Below, piece after piece: positions 26,177-36,400 of a DNA stretch of 64,000 nucleotides. Numbering within the stretch: position 1 is the first letter of the stretch; the number at the start of each line of letters is the position of its first letter. The translations under genes were made by a program, and so were the position numbers. A model generated the notes under the pieces. It saw nothing but the letters and a program-made list of their open reading frames with translations. It made no database searches and was not told the DNA's origin. The stretch is from JBCCTX01 sp965263105 (lineage in GTDB: Bacteria; Bacteroidota; Bacteroidia; J057), in assembly GCA_965263105.1 (NCBI GenBank), contig CBDHGL010000003.1, forward strand, positions 2,604,001 to 2,668,000. Direction: 5' to 3'.

Positions 26177-26440
26177 AACAGATAAAGAGTAAGCTCAAGA
26201 ATGATGAAGCCTTAAGAACTTCCCCCTTTGCCCAAACTAAAGGGATTGAAATAGGGGAATGCATCTGGACTGAAGGATTTTGGGCGGATAAGTTCGCGTA
26301 TGCCAGAATTCCATGCTACCCTATATGGAAAAATTGTTGACAGGGAAAGCCATGATACACGCTTTGTGCCCTATTATTCCTGGAGTAATCGCGGCTTGGC
26401 TGAGATGACGGTATTCATGCCCGTGCTTTGGGGAAATTAA
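26173..26440 (+). pseudogene. GH127/DUF1680 glycoside hydrolase relic with large internal deletion
   Basis: Starting at ATG 26173, overlapping the sulfatase stop, 43 codons give a DUF1680-type N-terminus (GIEIGECIWTEGFWADKF). From 26306, in a different frame, the sequence reads as a DUF1680 C-terminus: ATLYGKIVDRESHDTRF then VPYYSWSNRGLAEMTVF, ending TAA 26440. A full gene would be about 650 codons, so roughly 500 codons are deleted and the ends are out of frame. The family contains beta-L-arabinofuranosidases and, in carrageenan loci, 3,6-anhydro-D-galactosidases. The remnant cannot be functional. Confidence 0.8.
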
Positions 26441-26478
26441 GTCAATTTTCTCTGTGTATGTATAGATAATGTATAGAT

Positions 26479-26832
26479 ATGAATTGGAATAAAATCCTAA
26501 GTATTTCCTTAATTCAGATGTTTTTATGGGATTACTACATTTGGAAAGGGCGCGCTCCGGCGCAGTTTGTTCCGCACAATGTACGTCTTGAGGACGGGAA
26601 ACTGAAACTCCGAACCCAGTGGGAACCTGAATTTGAGTTTGTAAAGGAAGATTATGCTGGAGCTACCTATGGAAAATATGAAGGAGAACCTATGCCCGTA
26701 ACTACGGCCGGAGTCATTACTAAGAAGCGCTTTTTAAATGGATATATGGAGGTAAAATCAAAGGTAGGGGATGCCTGTATCACTGGGGCCTTTTGGGCTA
26801 TCGGCTATGAACATGATTTGATGTATGAATAA
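26479..26832 (+). pseudogene. GH16 glycoside hydrolase relic truncated at the catalytic motif
   Basis: A 117-codon frame contains the GH16 stretch WKGRAPAQFVPHNVRLEDGK, then TTAGVITKKRFLNGYMEVKS and ITGAFWAIGYE, and stops at HDLMYE, right where the catalytic ExDxxE motif should be. The N-terminal signal region runs into WKGRAPAQF with the first jelly-roll strands missing. So both an internal N-terminal deletion and loss of everything from the active site on are visible. The last 8 bases overlap the start of the sugar porter gene. GH16 includes agarases, porphyranases and carrageenases; the subfamily cannot be assigned from this piece. Confidence 0.8.
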
Positions 26833-28387
26833 GTACCAAAAGAATGCTTTCAAATATGCTGCTATCGTAGCTATGGGAGGCTTTGTATTCGGATTAGATG
26901 CAGCATTAATTTCCGGTACAATTAATTTTATCGTTCAGGAATTTTCCCTATCCGACTGGCAACTGGGAACGGTCGTAAGTGCACCCGCACTGAGTGTCAT
27001 ATTTGCCCTTCCCTTCGCAGGTGTCGCCAGCAATCGTTTGGGTAGAAGGAAAACCCTAAAAATAATTGCCGCACTATACGTGCTATCCGCCCTTTCCTCT
27101 GCTATTGCACCTAATTATTGGGCCTTGGTGGCTGCCAGGTTTTTAGGCGGATTAGCCTTTACTTCCATTACCCTGGCCTCGATGTATATCGGGGAGATTT
27201 CTCCAGATGAATCCCGTGGCAAATTGGTGGCTATGGTTCAAATCAATATTGTGGTCGGGCTATCCGTTGCCTATTTTATCAACTACATAATATTGCAAGG
27301 TAGCCATTCAGGCGCAGGTTGGGTAGAGAGCCTCGGAATCGCTAGATATACCTGGAGATGGATGATGGGAGCGGAAATTTTACCCGCCCTGATATGGTTT
27401 GGCCTATTATTCTCTATTCCTCAAAGTCCTTATTGGTTATTGTATAAGGGAAGGCAAAAAGAGGCGGAAGAGACCCTGGAAAAACTTATCCCTACATCGG
27501 AGGTAGAAGGAAAGGTGAACATGATGCATGATAGCCTAAAAGAAGGGGGGGATGACCGAAGTATTGGGACTCAGGTAAAGGAGATTTTTAGTCGATCCAA
27601 CAGAATAGTTTTCATCGTCGCCGCCACCTTTGCTATTGCCCAACAAATTACCGGCATCAATGCCGTTCTGTTTTACGCCCCTACAGTTATTGAGCAAATG
27701 GGTATCGGAACAGACGCGGCCTTTCAGCAAGCTATTTGGATTGGTTTGATCAGCGTGGTATTCACAGTCCTGGCCTTATTTCTGATCGATAGGGTAGGGC
27801 GTAGACCGCTGGTTTTGGGAGGGATGCTTTGGATAATTGCCAGTTTGGGTATCTGCTCTTGGGGCTTTTATTCGGCCCGCTATCAATTATCAGCAGAAAG
27901 TATTGCCCAAATGGAGGATTTCCCCAGTCCAGAACGCCTTCAACCCCTGGTGGGGGAAGAGTATCCCAATGATATAGCTTACAAAGATACTTTGAAAAGG
28001 GTATTAGGAGAAGAGGATGCTAGAAACTATTCTAGTATGCTATTACAAAAGGCGACTAAGATGAACTCTATTTTGGTTTTCGTCGGTATTCTCAGCTTTA
28101 TTGCCGCCTTTCAGTTTTCTGTAGGCCCCACCATGTGGGTTTTATTTTCTGAGATATTCCCCATATCGATCAGGGGAGTGGCTATTCCCTTCTTTGCCTT
28201 GATCACCAGCCTCACCAGTTACCTGGTTCAGCAATTCTTCCCCTGGCAGTTGTCCACTATGGGGGCGAGTGCCATATTCTTCTTTTACGCATCTATAGTA
28301 GCTATTGGATTCTTCATTTTGCTCAGATATCTGCCCGAAACCCGCAACCTGGGTATCGAAGAAATTCAGCAGAAGTTGTCTAGGTAG
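26825..28387 (+). CDS. MFS sugar porter
   Basis: A 520-residue major facilitator of the sugar porter (SP) family with 12 predicted membrane helices. Signatures: GFVFGLDAALISG in helix 1, the RLGRRK loop between helices 2 and 3, FTSITLASMYIGEISP, PQSPYWLLYKGR after helix 6, QQITGINAVLFYAP in helix 7, DRVGRRPLVLGG between helices 8 and 9, and YLPETRN at the end. A roughly 80-residue insertion between helices 9 and 10 (about residues 365-420) is longer than in classical members but occurs in Bacteroidota xylose/galactose porters. It imports a monosaccharide across the inner membrane, the last import step of the polysaccharide region. The gene is intact although it abuts the truncated GH16. Confidence 0.9.
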   Translation: MNKYQKNAFKYAAIVAMGGFVFGLDAALISGTINFIVQEFSLSDWQLGTVVSAPALSVIFALPFAGVASNRLGRRKTLKIIAALYVLSALSSAIAPNYWALVAARFLGGLAFTSITLASMYIGEISPDESRGKLVAMVQINIVVGLSVAYFINYIILQGSHSGAGWVESLGIARYTWRWMMGAEILPALIWFGLLFSIPQSPYWLLYKGRQKEAEETLEKLIPTSEVEGKVNMMHDSLKEGGDDRSIGTQVKEIFSRSNRIVFIVAATFAIAQQITGINAVLFYAPTVIEQMGIGTDAAFQQAIWIGLISVVFTVLALFLIDRVGRRPLVLGGMLWIIASLGICSWGFYSARYQLSAESIAQMEDFPSPERLQPLVGEEYPNDIAYKDTLKRVLGEEDARNYSSMLLQKATKMNSILVFVGILSFIAAFQFSVGPTMWVLFSEIFPISIRGVAIPFFALITSLTSYLVQQFFPWQLSTMGASAIFFFYASIVAIGFFILLRYLPETRNLGIEEIQQKLSR

Positions 28388-28729
28388 GGGCAGAAAGTCT
28401 GGTGAAGTCTAAATTCTAACAGGTTAAAATAATGCAACTACGGGGTAAAATTGTCTTCGTCCTAGCAGATAATTTTCACGTTTTTAAATAGAGAATAAGC
28501 CTTTTTCGACCCTGTTTTGGGAGAGATTCTCGAAAACAAGGGGCTTGTCTAGTTTTTGATGAGCTTTTATTTTGGGATAATCTCGGCGAAAAAGTGGAAC
28601 TTAAATTATTCCTTTTTGAAGTAAACCTTTCAATGGAATTTATTCTCAATAGGAAATAGAAGTTAAGCCGGACACAGGATTCGGGCCGTAACTTTTTTAA
28701 GAATTTATGAATTACCAAAGAACTACTCT
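28388..28729. other. intergenic region upstream of susC, with one imperfect hairpin
   Basis: This 342-bp AT-rich region contains CCCTGTTTT (28510-28518) paired with AAAACAAGGG (28533-28542) with one bulged base, followed by AGTTTTT, which may terminate the sugar porter transcript. The susC promoter should lie in the last 100 bp; TAACTTTT near 28688 resembles a -7 box, but no TTG sits at the right distance. Confidence 0.45.
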
Positions 28730-31700
28730 ATGAAACAATTGATGACCCATGCTAGCCGTTTAGGGTTAGTAAGCCTATTTGTCTTGATTACTCATGTGAC
28801 CTTTGGTCAGATAAGTGTATCAGGAACCGTCACCGGGGCTGAGGACCAAGCTCCTCTTCAAGGTGCGAGTGTGGTGGTTGATGGAACGACCACGGGAGTT
28901 TTAACGAATGCAGACGGAAGCTTTTCTCTCTCAGTACCCGATGAGAATGCGGTATTGAGAGTAACTTACATTGGCTTTACCGAGCAAAGAATTACAGTAG
29001 GTAGCCAACGTAACTTTTCCATCTTGATGGAAGTAGAAGCTTCTGCCTTAGACGAAGTGGTGGTGATTGGATATGGTACGGTAAAGAAAAGCGACCTTAC
29101 GGGGGCCGTTTCTCGGGTTACGGCCGAGTCCTATGAAGATCAGCCTTTGACCCGTGTAGAAGATGCCTTACAAGGTAGGGCACCGGGAGTTATTGTTGCC
29201 AAGGCCAATGGACAGCCTGGCTCCGATTTCAAAGTGAGAATTAGAGGGGTAAACTCCATAACGGGTAACAACAGCCCCTTGATTGTGGTTGACGGTGTGC
29301 AGGGAGCGGATTTGAGCTCTTTGAACCCCAATGACATCCAATCCATGGACGTATTAAAAGATGCCTCTGCAACTGCCATCTACGGTGTACGGGGTTCAAA
29401 CGGGGTAATTATCATTACTACTAAGAAAGGATCAGGGCCCGGCAAAATTTCCGTGGATTACTTCACTACGATTTCAGAAGTTCCCGAATTATTGCCAACC
29501 CTGGCAGAGAGTCCAGCGGATTTTGCCAGATTGGAAAATATTCGACGCATTAATGTAGGAGGTAACCCCAACTTCACCGATGCAGAAATTTCCGCCTTGG
29601 AGTCTAATGGAGGAACCAACTATCAGGATGAAATCTTCCAGACTGGGGTAAGCAACAACTTACAGGTTTCGGCTAGTGGCTCAGAAGGAGACCTCAATTA
29701 TTTTGTATCAGGAATCTTTAGAGACCAGGAAGGTATTGTAATTAATACCGGTTTCGATCAGCTCTCTTTGAGATCTAACTTATCTGCACAGGTCAATGAT
29801 CGGGTGAAGGTGAGTTTGAACTTGTATGGAAACAGAGAGACGACGCAGAACGATTTTTCCTTCGCAGGAAATGGGCAAGGGAGTTTGGTCGCCAAAGCCC
29901 TTACCTGGGATCCTACTACTCCTATATTTGATTCCAATGGGAATTATAATTTGAGGTCTATCAAGGGAATTGCATCGCTTAACGACAACCCGGTAAGAAC
30001 CCTTACAGAAAGTGATGCCCAATTTACGGATGAATTACTCACCTCTGCCTTAAATGTAGACGTGAAGATCACCAACGATTTGACGTATACCTTGACAGCA
30101 GGTACTCAGCTGCGGAACTTCAACGTTGAGACCTACGATGTGGAAGTGGGTGATGACTTTCTTCCTCATACGGCCTTCCGCAATAACAAAACCTCTACCT
30201 ATCAGATCAGTAATATCTTGACCTGGCAGAAGGAGTTTGACGTGCATAACATTAAGCTTACGGGTGTCCAGGAGTATATAAACACCCAATTTAGGGGCAA
30301 TGGTTACAATGCCAATGACCTCAGTCTTCCCAGAGGATTCTACTTTGCGGAATTGGCGCCTAATGCGGGTCAAACAGTTAATAACAACTTTACTGAAAGA
30401 GAACTTTCCTCCTTCATGTTGCGTGCAGAGTATATCTTCGATAACAATTTGTTTGTTACGGCAACAGGTCGTTTTGATGGAACTTCTGTTTTCCGGGAAA
30501 ATGAACGCTGGGGATTCTTCCCCTCTGTGGCAGTAGGATATAGCCTAAACAATATCCTAGGCAATTCTGATTTCCTTACTTCCTTGAAGCTGAGAGCAGG
30601 ATGGGGGCAAGTGGGTAACCAGAACGTAGGACCTTACAGTACCTTCGGGGGCTTAGGCTTTAACTCCTTTGCATTTGACTTTTCTTCTGCACAACCTGGA
30701 ACCGTGTTGACCAGTTTTGAAAATGAGGACCTCACCTGGGAAACCACTACTCAGACCAATGTAGGGGTTGATTTGGGCTTCCTGAATGACCGAGCTACGG
30801 CTACAGTAGAATTCTTTGTGAAAAATACGACAGATCTCTTGTTGGCTACCCCCGTACCCGCAACTTTTGGAGGAGGAATTATCAACCGTAATGTCGGAGA
30901 AGTGGAGAATGTCGGGCTAGATGTCGCATTGGGCTATTTGATTATCAACAATAGCAACTTCCAATGGAATGCCAACCTTTCAGCTTCTTATGTGAAGAAT
31001 GAAGTAACCAAACTGTTCAATGAACTAGAGCAGATCAATGGCTTGTATACCTCTCCTGGTGGACAGAGTCGTGTATTGAATATTATTCAGGTAGGTCAAC
31101 CCATCGGACAATTTCAAGGATCTACCTTCCTGGGTACTTGGAAAACGTCTGAGGCGGATCAAGCTGCTGAATTCAGTAGGGCACCTGGTGATCCCAAGTA
31201 CTTAAGAGATGCCGATGGCGAAATTGTATTTGGTGCCATTGGAAATGGAACACCGGAGTTTACCTGGGGCTTTAACAACAGCCTTACCTTGGGTCCTTGG
31301 GACCTTAACATCTTCCTGAATGGTATGCACGGCTTTGATGTATATAACATCCAGCAGGCCATGATAACAGGAGGGGCAGGTGACTCCAGAAGCTTTATGG
31401 CAGCGGATCAGGTGAATCAGTGGACTCCCACCAATGAAACGGATATTCCTGCTACAGTACAGTTTTACAACTCTTCGCGTTATATAGAAAAGGGGGATTT
31501 TATCCGCTTGAGCAATATCAACCTGGGCTATACTTTTGAGAATGTCTTCAACAACCCCAGAATGATGATTAAACTCTATGCCAGTAGCCAGAACCTCTTC
31601 TTGATTACAGATTATACCGGTTATGATCCTGAACTTTCCTCCAGAAAAGGAAATCAGGGAATTGAAGATGTAGCTCCTGGAATCAATATTGGTGCCTATC

Positions 31701-31744
31701 CCAACCCAAGAAACTATAGTCTTGGAGTAAAAATTGGATTTTAG
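28730..31744 (+). CDS. SusC/RagA-type TonB-linked outer membrane protein
   Basis: A 1004-residue SusC-like transporter. After a signal peptide (to about residue 26, FGQISVSG) comes the carboxypeptidase-like domain (VSGTVTGAEDQAPLQGA, about 28-105), the SusC signature ALDEVVVIGYGTVKKSDLTG, a plug domain (VEDALQGRAPGVIVAK, IRGVNSITGNNSPLIVVDG, ATAIYGVRGSNGVI) and a long barrel ending RNYSLGVKIGF. With the SusD-like lipoprotein 34 bp downstream it forms the surface glycan-import complex of the locus. The pair is intact, in contrast to the broken hydrolases upstream. Confidence 0.96.
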   Translation: MKQLMTHASRLGLVSLFVLITHVTFGQISVSGTVTGAEDQAPLQGASVVVDGTTTGVLTNADGSFSLSVPDENAVLRVTYIGFTEQRITVGSQRNFSILMEVEASALDEVVVIGYGTVKKSDLTGAVSRVTAESYEDQPLTRVEDALQGRAPGVIVAKANGQPGSDFKVRIRGVNSITGNNSPLIVVDGVQGADLSSLNPNDIQSMDVLKDASATAIYGVRGSNGVIIITTKKGSGPGKISVDYFTTISEVPELLPTLAESPADFARLENIRRINVGGNPNFTDAEISALESNGGTNYQDEIFQTGVSNNLQVSASGSEGDLNYFVSGIFRDQEGIVINTGFDQLSLRSNLSAQVNDRVKVSLNLYGNRETTQNDFSFAGNGQGSLVAKALTWDPTTPIFDSNGNYNLRSIKGIASLNDNPVRTLTESDAQFTDELLTSALNVDVKITNDLTYTLTAGTQLRNFNVETYDVEVGDDFLPHTAFRNNKTSTYQISNILTWQKEFDVHNIKLTGVQEYINTQFRGNGYNANDLSLPRGFYFAELAPNAGQTVNNNFTERELSSFMLRAEYIFDNNLFVTATGRFDGTSVFRENERWGFFPSVAVGYSLNNILGNSDFLTSLKLRAGWGQVGNQNVGPYSTFGGLGFNSFAFDFSSAQPGTVLTSFENEDLTWETTTQTNVGVDLGFLNDRATATVEFFVKNTTDLLLATPVPATFGGGIINRNVGEVENVGLDVALGYLIINNSNFQWNANLSASYVKNEVTKLFNELEQINGLYTSPGGQSRVLNIIQVGQPIGQFQGSTFLGTWKTSEADQAAEFSRAPGDPKYLRDADGEIVFGAIGNGTPEFTWGFNNSLTLGPWDLNIFLNGMHGFDVYNIQQAMITGGAGDSRSFMAADQVNQWTPTNETDIPATVQFYNSSRYIEKGDFIRLSNINLGYTFENVFNNPRMMIKLYASSQNLFLITDYTGYDPELSSRKGNQGIEDVAPGINIGAYPNPRNYSLGVKIGF

Positions 31745-31777
31745 TAGATTAGTCAGAACGTAAAAATTAGCAATACA

Positions 31778-33385
31778 ATGAAAAGATATTTCATAAAAAA
31801 CCTAAGCAAATCTGTTAAGGTGACCCTTATGGCTCTGCTTGTCAGCGTTACCTTTGCTGGATGTGAAGAATTCGACCTGGACGAGGATCCAGGAGCTTCC
31901 AGGCTTGCTATATTGCCTTATGACAATATAGCTGAATTAGACCTGGCCGTAACCGGCATGTACAGCCGAGTTCAACGGGCTCTTTGGATGACTACTTCCT
32001 TTGCTTCCACCTGGGGAGGGGATGACCTCACTACCCACCGGGCCAGTAACAAAGCAGATTTCCGGGAATATGACCAACGTGCAGTTACGACAGGTAATGC
32101 GCGTCTCGCAGGGACTTGGAATGGCGCCTATAATGCCATTAGAGCAGCAAATACGGTTTTGGTTAATTCGGAAGGAATTAATTTGCCGGATCGTGCCAGA
32201 CAAGATCAACTGATAGGAGAAGCCTATTTTATCAGAGGCTTCTTGTTCCATCGCCTCGCTAGGAATTTTGGAAGAATACCCTTGGTATTGGGGATTAATC
32301 CCGACTTTGAAATAGGCCTGGCTACCCAGGAAGAAGTGTATGCACAAATTGAGAGCGATTACACAACGGCAGAATCACTACTTCCTGCCCAAAGTACCCT
32401 CGGAGCTACTCGTCCCAACTCTGGAACGGCCAGAGCCTTTTTAGCAAGACTCTACCTGGACTGGGCAGGGTTTCCCTTGAAAGACAATGGCAAGTATGCT
32501 CAGGCGGCCTCAAGTGCAAAACAAGTAATTGACAATTCTGCTTCCCATGGTTTTGCCCTGGTTCCCGATATGGCTACCCTGTATACCCTTGCCGGTTCTC
32601 AAAACACCGAGGGGGTATTTACCTTCTCTTACTGCCAACCTTGTGGGCTTGCTAACAGGAAGACGGGTAAGCTGGGCCTTCCAGGCGATTTTGGGGGATG
32701 GCAGGAATCTTTTGCTGAGATTCGTTTCTTTGAGGACTTTCCCGAAGGTCCACGTAAAGATGCTACCTATCATACAGAAATTCCTATGGATGCCAATGGC
32801 CGTGTAACGCCTGACGTTGCAAATGCTGTAACATTTATTCCCTGGACTGAATTTAAGGACCAACAGAATCCGATCTTTCGTAAGATTGTTGGTCCATTCG
32901 AGGATGATATATTCAACGGTTTCCAGAACTCACGTAGCGATTACTTCATGCGCTATGCTGAGGTCTTGCTTACATATGCTGAGGCATCTGGAAGGTCTGG
33001 CTCAGCTCCTGCAGATGCCTGGGAAGCCTTGAACATGGTTCGCCGGAGATCTATGGGACTTGATGCCAATACCCCAGATGCTTCAGTGGATTTGACTTCT
33101 GGAGATTTGGCCGAATTGGCCTATACAGAAAGAAAATGGGAACTCGCCGGAGAATACCAAAGATGGTTTGATCTGGTGAGAATGGAGCGCGTCGAGCAGG
33201 CCTTAGGAGGAACTGCACGTAACCCACAAGTATCTATAGGAACAGCCTTTGATGCTGATGGGAATGCCTCTCCTATGCCCCTTACTGCACCTTCAAACCC
33301 CATCTTAGGATCACTTGGGACAGAAAATTATTTCTCTCCCTTGCCCCCAGATGAGGTGGCACAGTTACCTAATTTAGGAAAATAG
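31778..33385 (+). CDS. RagB/SusD family nutrient-binding lipoprotein
   Basis: A 535-residue SusD-like surface lipoprotein. The lipobox VTFAGC places the lipidated Cys at residue 29. The TPR-like helical core is seen in WNGAYNAIRAANTVLVN, LIGEAYFIRGFLFHRLARNFG and RAFLARLYLDWAG, and the C-terminal family motifs in YFMRYAEVLLTYAEA and LAELAYTERKWELAGEYQRWFDL. It caps the SusC barrel and binds the oligosaccharide. It is followed at once by a strong terminator, so susCD ends a transcription unit. Confidence 0.95.
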   Translation: MKRYFIKNLSKSVKVTLMALLVSVTFAGCEEFDLDEDPGASRLAILPYDNIAELDLAVTGMYSRVQRALWMTTSFASTWGGDDLTTHRASNKADFREYDQRAVTTGNARLAGTWNGAYNAIRAANTVLVNSEGINLPDRARQDQLIGEAYFIRGFLFHRLARNFGRIPLVLGINPDFEIGLATQEEVYAQIESDYTTAESLLPAQSTLGATRPNSGTARAFLARLYLDWAGFPLKDNGKYAQAASSAKQVIDNSASHGFALVPDMATLYTLAGSQNTEGVFTFSYCQPCGLANRKTGKLGLPGDFGGWQESFAEIRFFEDFPEGPRKDATYHTEIPMDANGRVTPDVANAVTFIPWTEFKDQQNPIFRKIVGPFEDDIFNGFQNSRSDYFMRYAEVLLTYAEASGRSGSAPADAWEALNMVRRRSMGLDANTPDASVDLTSGDLAELAYTERKWELAGEYQRWFDLVRMERVEQALGGTARNPQVSIGTAFDADGNASPMPLTAPSNPILGSLGTENYFSPLPPDEVAQLPNLGK

Positions 33386-33406
33386 CCCTGAGATAGTAGT
33401 AGTTTG

Positions 33407-33445
33407 CGGTAAAGCCCATCTCGGGCTTTACCGTTTTGTTTTTTT
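33407..33445 (+). terminator. rho-independent terminator after susD
   Basis: CGGTAAAGCCC (33407-33417) pairs perfectly with GGGCTTTACCG (33423-33433) over an 11-bp stem and 5-base loop, followed by a T-rich run to 33445. Confidence 0.9.
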
Positions 33446-33460
33446 GTGTAACTTTTGCTT

Positions 33461-36400
33461 ATGCTAGTAATCCCTGGATTCTTTGATCGTGTCGTAGGCC
33501 TTCCCCCTAATGGGCATATAAAGTCTATTTTTTTTCTGGTATTGGGCTTGATGGGAGCCTGTGAAGAAGCTCCTCAGGAGCTTTCGAAGCCCAAAATGTT
33601 TCAGTCAATACCCTCATCCGTTTCAGGCATAGACTTTCAGAACCGCATCGAGGAAAGCGAAAGCTCCAACTATTACCAGTATATGTATTCCTACATTGGA
33701 GGGGGAGTAGCCGTGGCGGATTTTAATGGAGATAGCCTACAGGACCTTTTCTTCGTCTCCAATTCTTTTGACAACAAATTATACCTCAACCAAGGAGATC
33801 TTAAGTTTCTAGACTACACAGAGGCCGCTGGAATTCAAAAAAGACCCGGCTTTGATGCGGGCGTAACAGTTGTGGACATTAATGCAGACGGCTTACTCGA
33901 CATTTATATTTCTAGGGGAGGAGGAAATCCTGCCGAGAATCGCTTTGCCAATATGCTCTATATCAACCAAGGCATTGGCCAGACAGAGGAGGGAGTGCCA
34001 GGAGTGACATTTTCCGAAATGGCGGAAAGCTATGGATTGGCTGATACCAATCGGTCTATTCATACCACTTTTTTTGACTATGACAAAGATGGAGACTTGG
34101 ATGCCTATATTGCCAACAGCCCAGATTTTTTGGATAGAGCCTCGGATATATTGGACCTCAAAGCCATCCAAACAGATCCCCAAACCTTGGCCCACAAAGG
34201 AAGCGATAAGTTATATCAGAATGATGGGGAAGGTCATTTTGTAGATGTATCTCTCCAGGCCGGTATCCTGCCAGATATGGGCTTTGGTCTCAATCCCCAG
34301 GTGGGCGACCTGAATGGAGATGGTTGGCTGGACATATATGTCTGCAATGACTTTCGAATCCCGGACTTTGCCTATATCAATCAAGGGAATGGCACTTTTC
34401 GAGAAGGCAGAGACGACTTGGTAAAACACATGTCTTTTAATAGCATGGGAAGCGACATAGGAGACGTCAACAATGATGGCTTAATGGACCTGTTTACCCT
34501 GGACATGAACCCCGAGGATTATATCCGTTCTAAGACCACCATGGGTATGACTCCCTTGGATCGATTCCAGGAAATGGTAGACAAGGGCTACCACTACAAC
34601 TACATGCACAATATGCTGCAGCTCAATAATGGCAATGGAACCTTTAGCGAGCTGGCACAGATGGCGGGCGTGGCCAATACAGATTGGAGTTGGGCCAGTT
34701 TGCTTGCCGATTTTGACCTGGATGGTTTTAATGACATATATGTTACCAATGGCGTATTCAGAGATGTTATCGATCGAGATGCCAATAATGCCATATTGAT
34801 GCAACTTAGGGAGAAAGGAAGAAAGCCTACTCCCGCAGATTTTTTGGCCTATACCCAAATGCTCCCCCAGCAGAAATTGAATAACTATTTTTTTCGCAAC
34901 AAGGGGGATCTCACTTTTGAAAATGTCTCTTCTGCTTGGACAGATTCAATTCCTTCTTTTTCCAATGGAGCGGTCTACGCCGACCTGGATAATGACGGCG
35001 ATTTGGAAGTCATCGTGAACAATATCAATACAGAGGCGACCTTGTTGAAAAATCATTCCGTGGAATCCCAAGCAGGGCATTTTTTGAAAGTTCAGTTGAA
35101 AGGTCCTCCAAGCAATCCTAACGGAGTTGGAACACAGGTACGCCTTCAACAAGGAGATGGCAGCCAACAAATTCGCCAACTCATCAATGCACGAGGCTTC
35201 TTGTCTTCGGTCTCTAATGTCTTGCATTTTGGACTGGGTGATTTGGAGCAAATTCCTTCATTAACGGTTATTTGGCCCGATGGCAAAACTCAGGAGCTTA
35301 GCGATTTAGCTTCGGACAAATTAATTTCTCTTTCATATAGCGATGCCCGTGAACCAGAAATATTGAAAGAAACCCAGTCAGAAAATACCTTGTTTACCAA
35401 ACAGAACTCCCCTTATTTTCATGAAGACCCCCGATTCAACGACTATGATAAACAAATCCTTCTTCCCCACAAATTATCTCAAACAGGACCTGCTGTAGCC
35501 CAAACAGATGTAAATGGAGATGGAATCCCCGACATGTATCTCGGTGGAGGACGATCCCATGCTGGAAAGCTCTTGATGGGAAGGGCAGATGGGGCTTATC
35601 GTGAAAAAGCCCAAGCTTCCTTTGAACGGGATAGGATGAAAGAAGACGTTGCGGCCCATTTTTTTGACGCCGACCAGGATGGCGATCAGGATTTGTATGT
35701 AGTAAGTGGGAGCTATGAATTTCAACCCAATTCCCGTCCACTTGCCGATAGGGTTTATCTCAATGATGGAAAAGGAAATTTTTCTGCTTCGCCCACCGCT
35801 CTACCCGGGATAAGTTCGGCCGGTTCTGTGGTGGTCAGCTCAGATTATGACCAGGATGGAGACCTCGATCTCTTTGTGGGGGGAAGGGTGATCCCTGGGG
35901 CTTATCCCTATGCCCCGGAAAGTTACTTGCTCATTAATAAGGGAGGAAGCTTTCAGATGGGCAACGCTCAATTGGCTCCCGAACTTACCCAAATTGGTAT
36001 GGTAACAGATGCCGTATGGAAGGATATGGATGGTGATTCAGATGTAGACCTGATACTTACCGGAGAGTGGATGGGCATAGAGGTTTTTGTAAATGAATCC
36101 GGGAGATTAGAAAGAAAGGAACCTTACAAAGAGCTAGCGACCATGACAGGTTGGTGGAATAAATTGCTGGTCGAAGACGTAGATGGAGATGGAGACCAGG
36201 ATATTGTTGCGGGAAACCTGGGCTTGAACTACAAGTTTCATGCTTCTTTAGAAAAGCCATTTCATGTTTATACCCATGACTTTGATTTTAATGGGACTGC
36301 CGATGTGTTTTTGGCTAAGGACTACAAAGGAATGGAAGTTCCCGTCCGGGGAAAGACCTGTGCTACTCAGCAAGTACCGCATCTAGCTAATAAAATCCCG

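Noticed and set aside
26300..26400. third frame through the GH127 remnant reading MLPYMEKLLTGKAM
   Set aside because: The alternative frame is weaker than the C-terminal DUF1680 match, which continues through the same bases.
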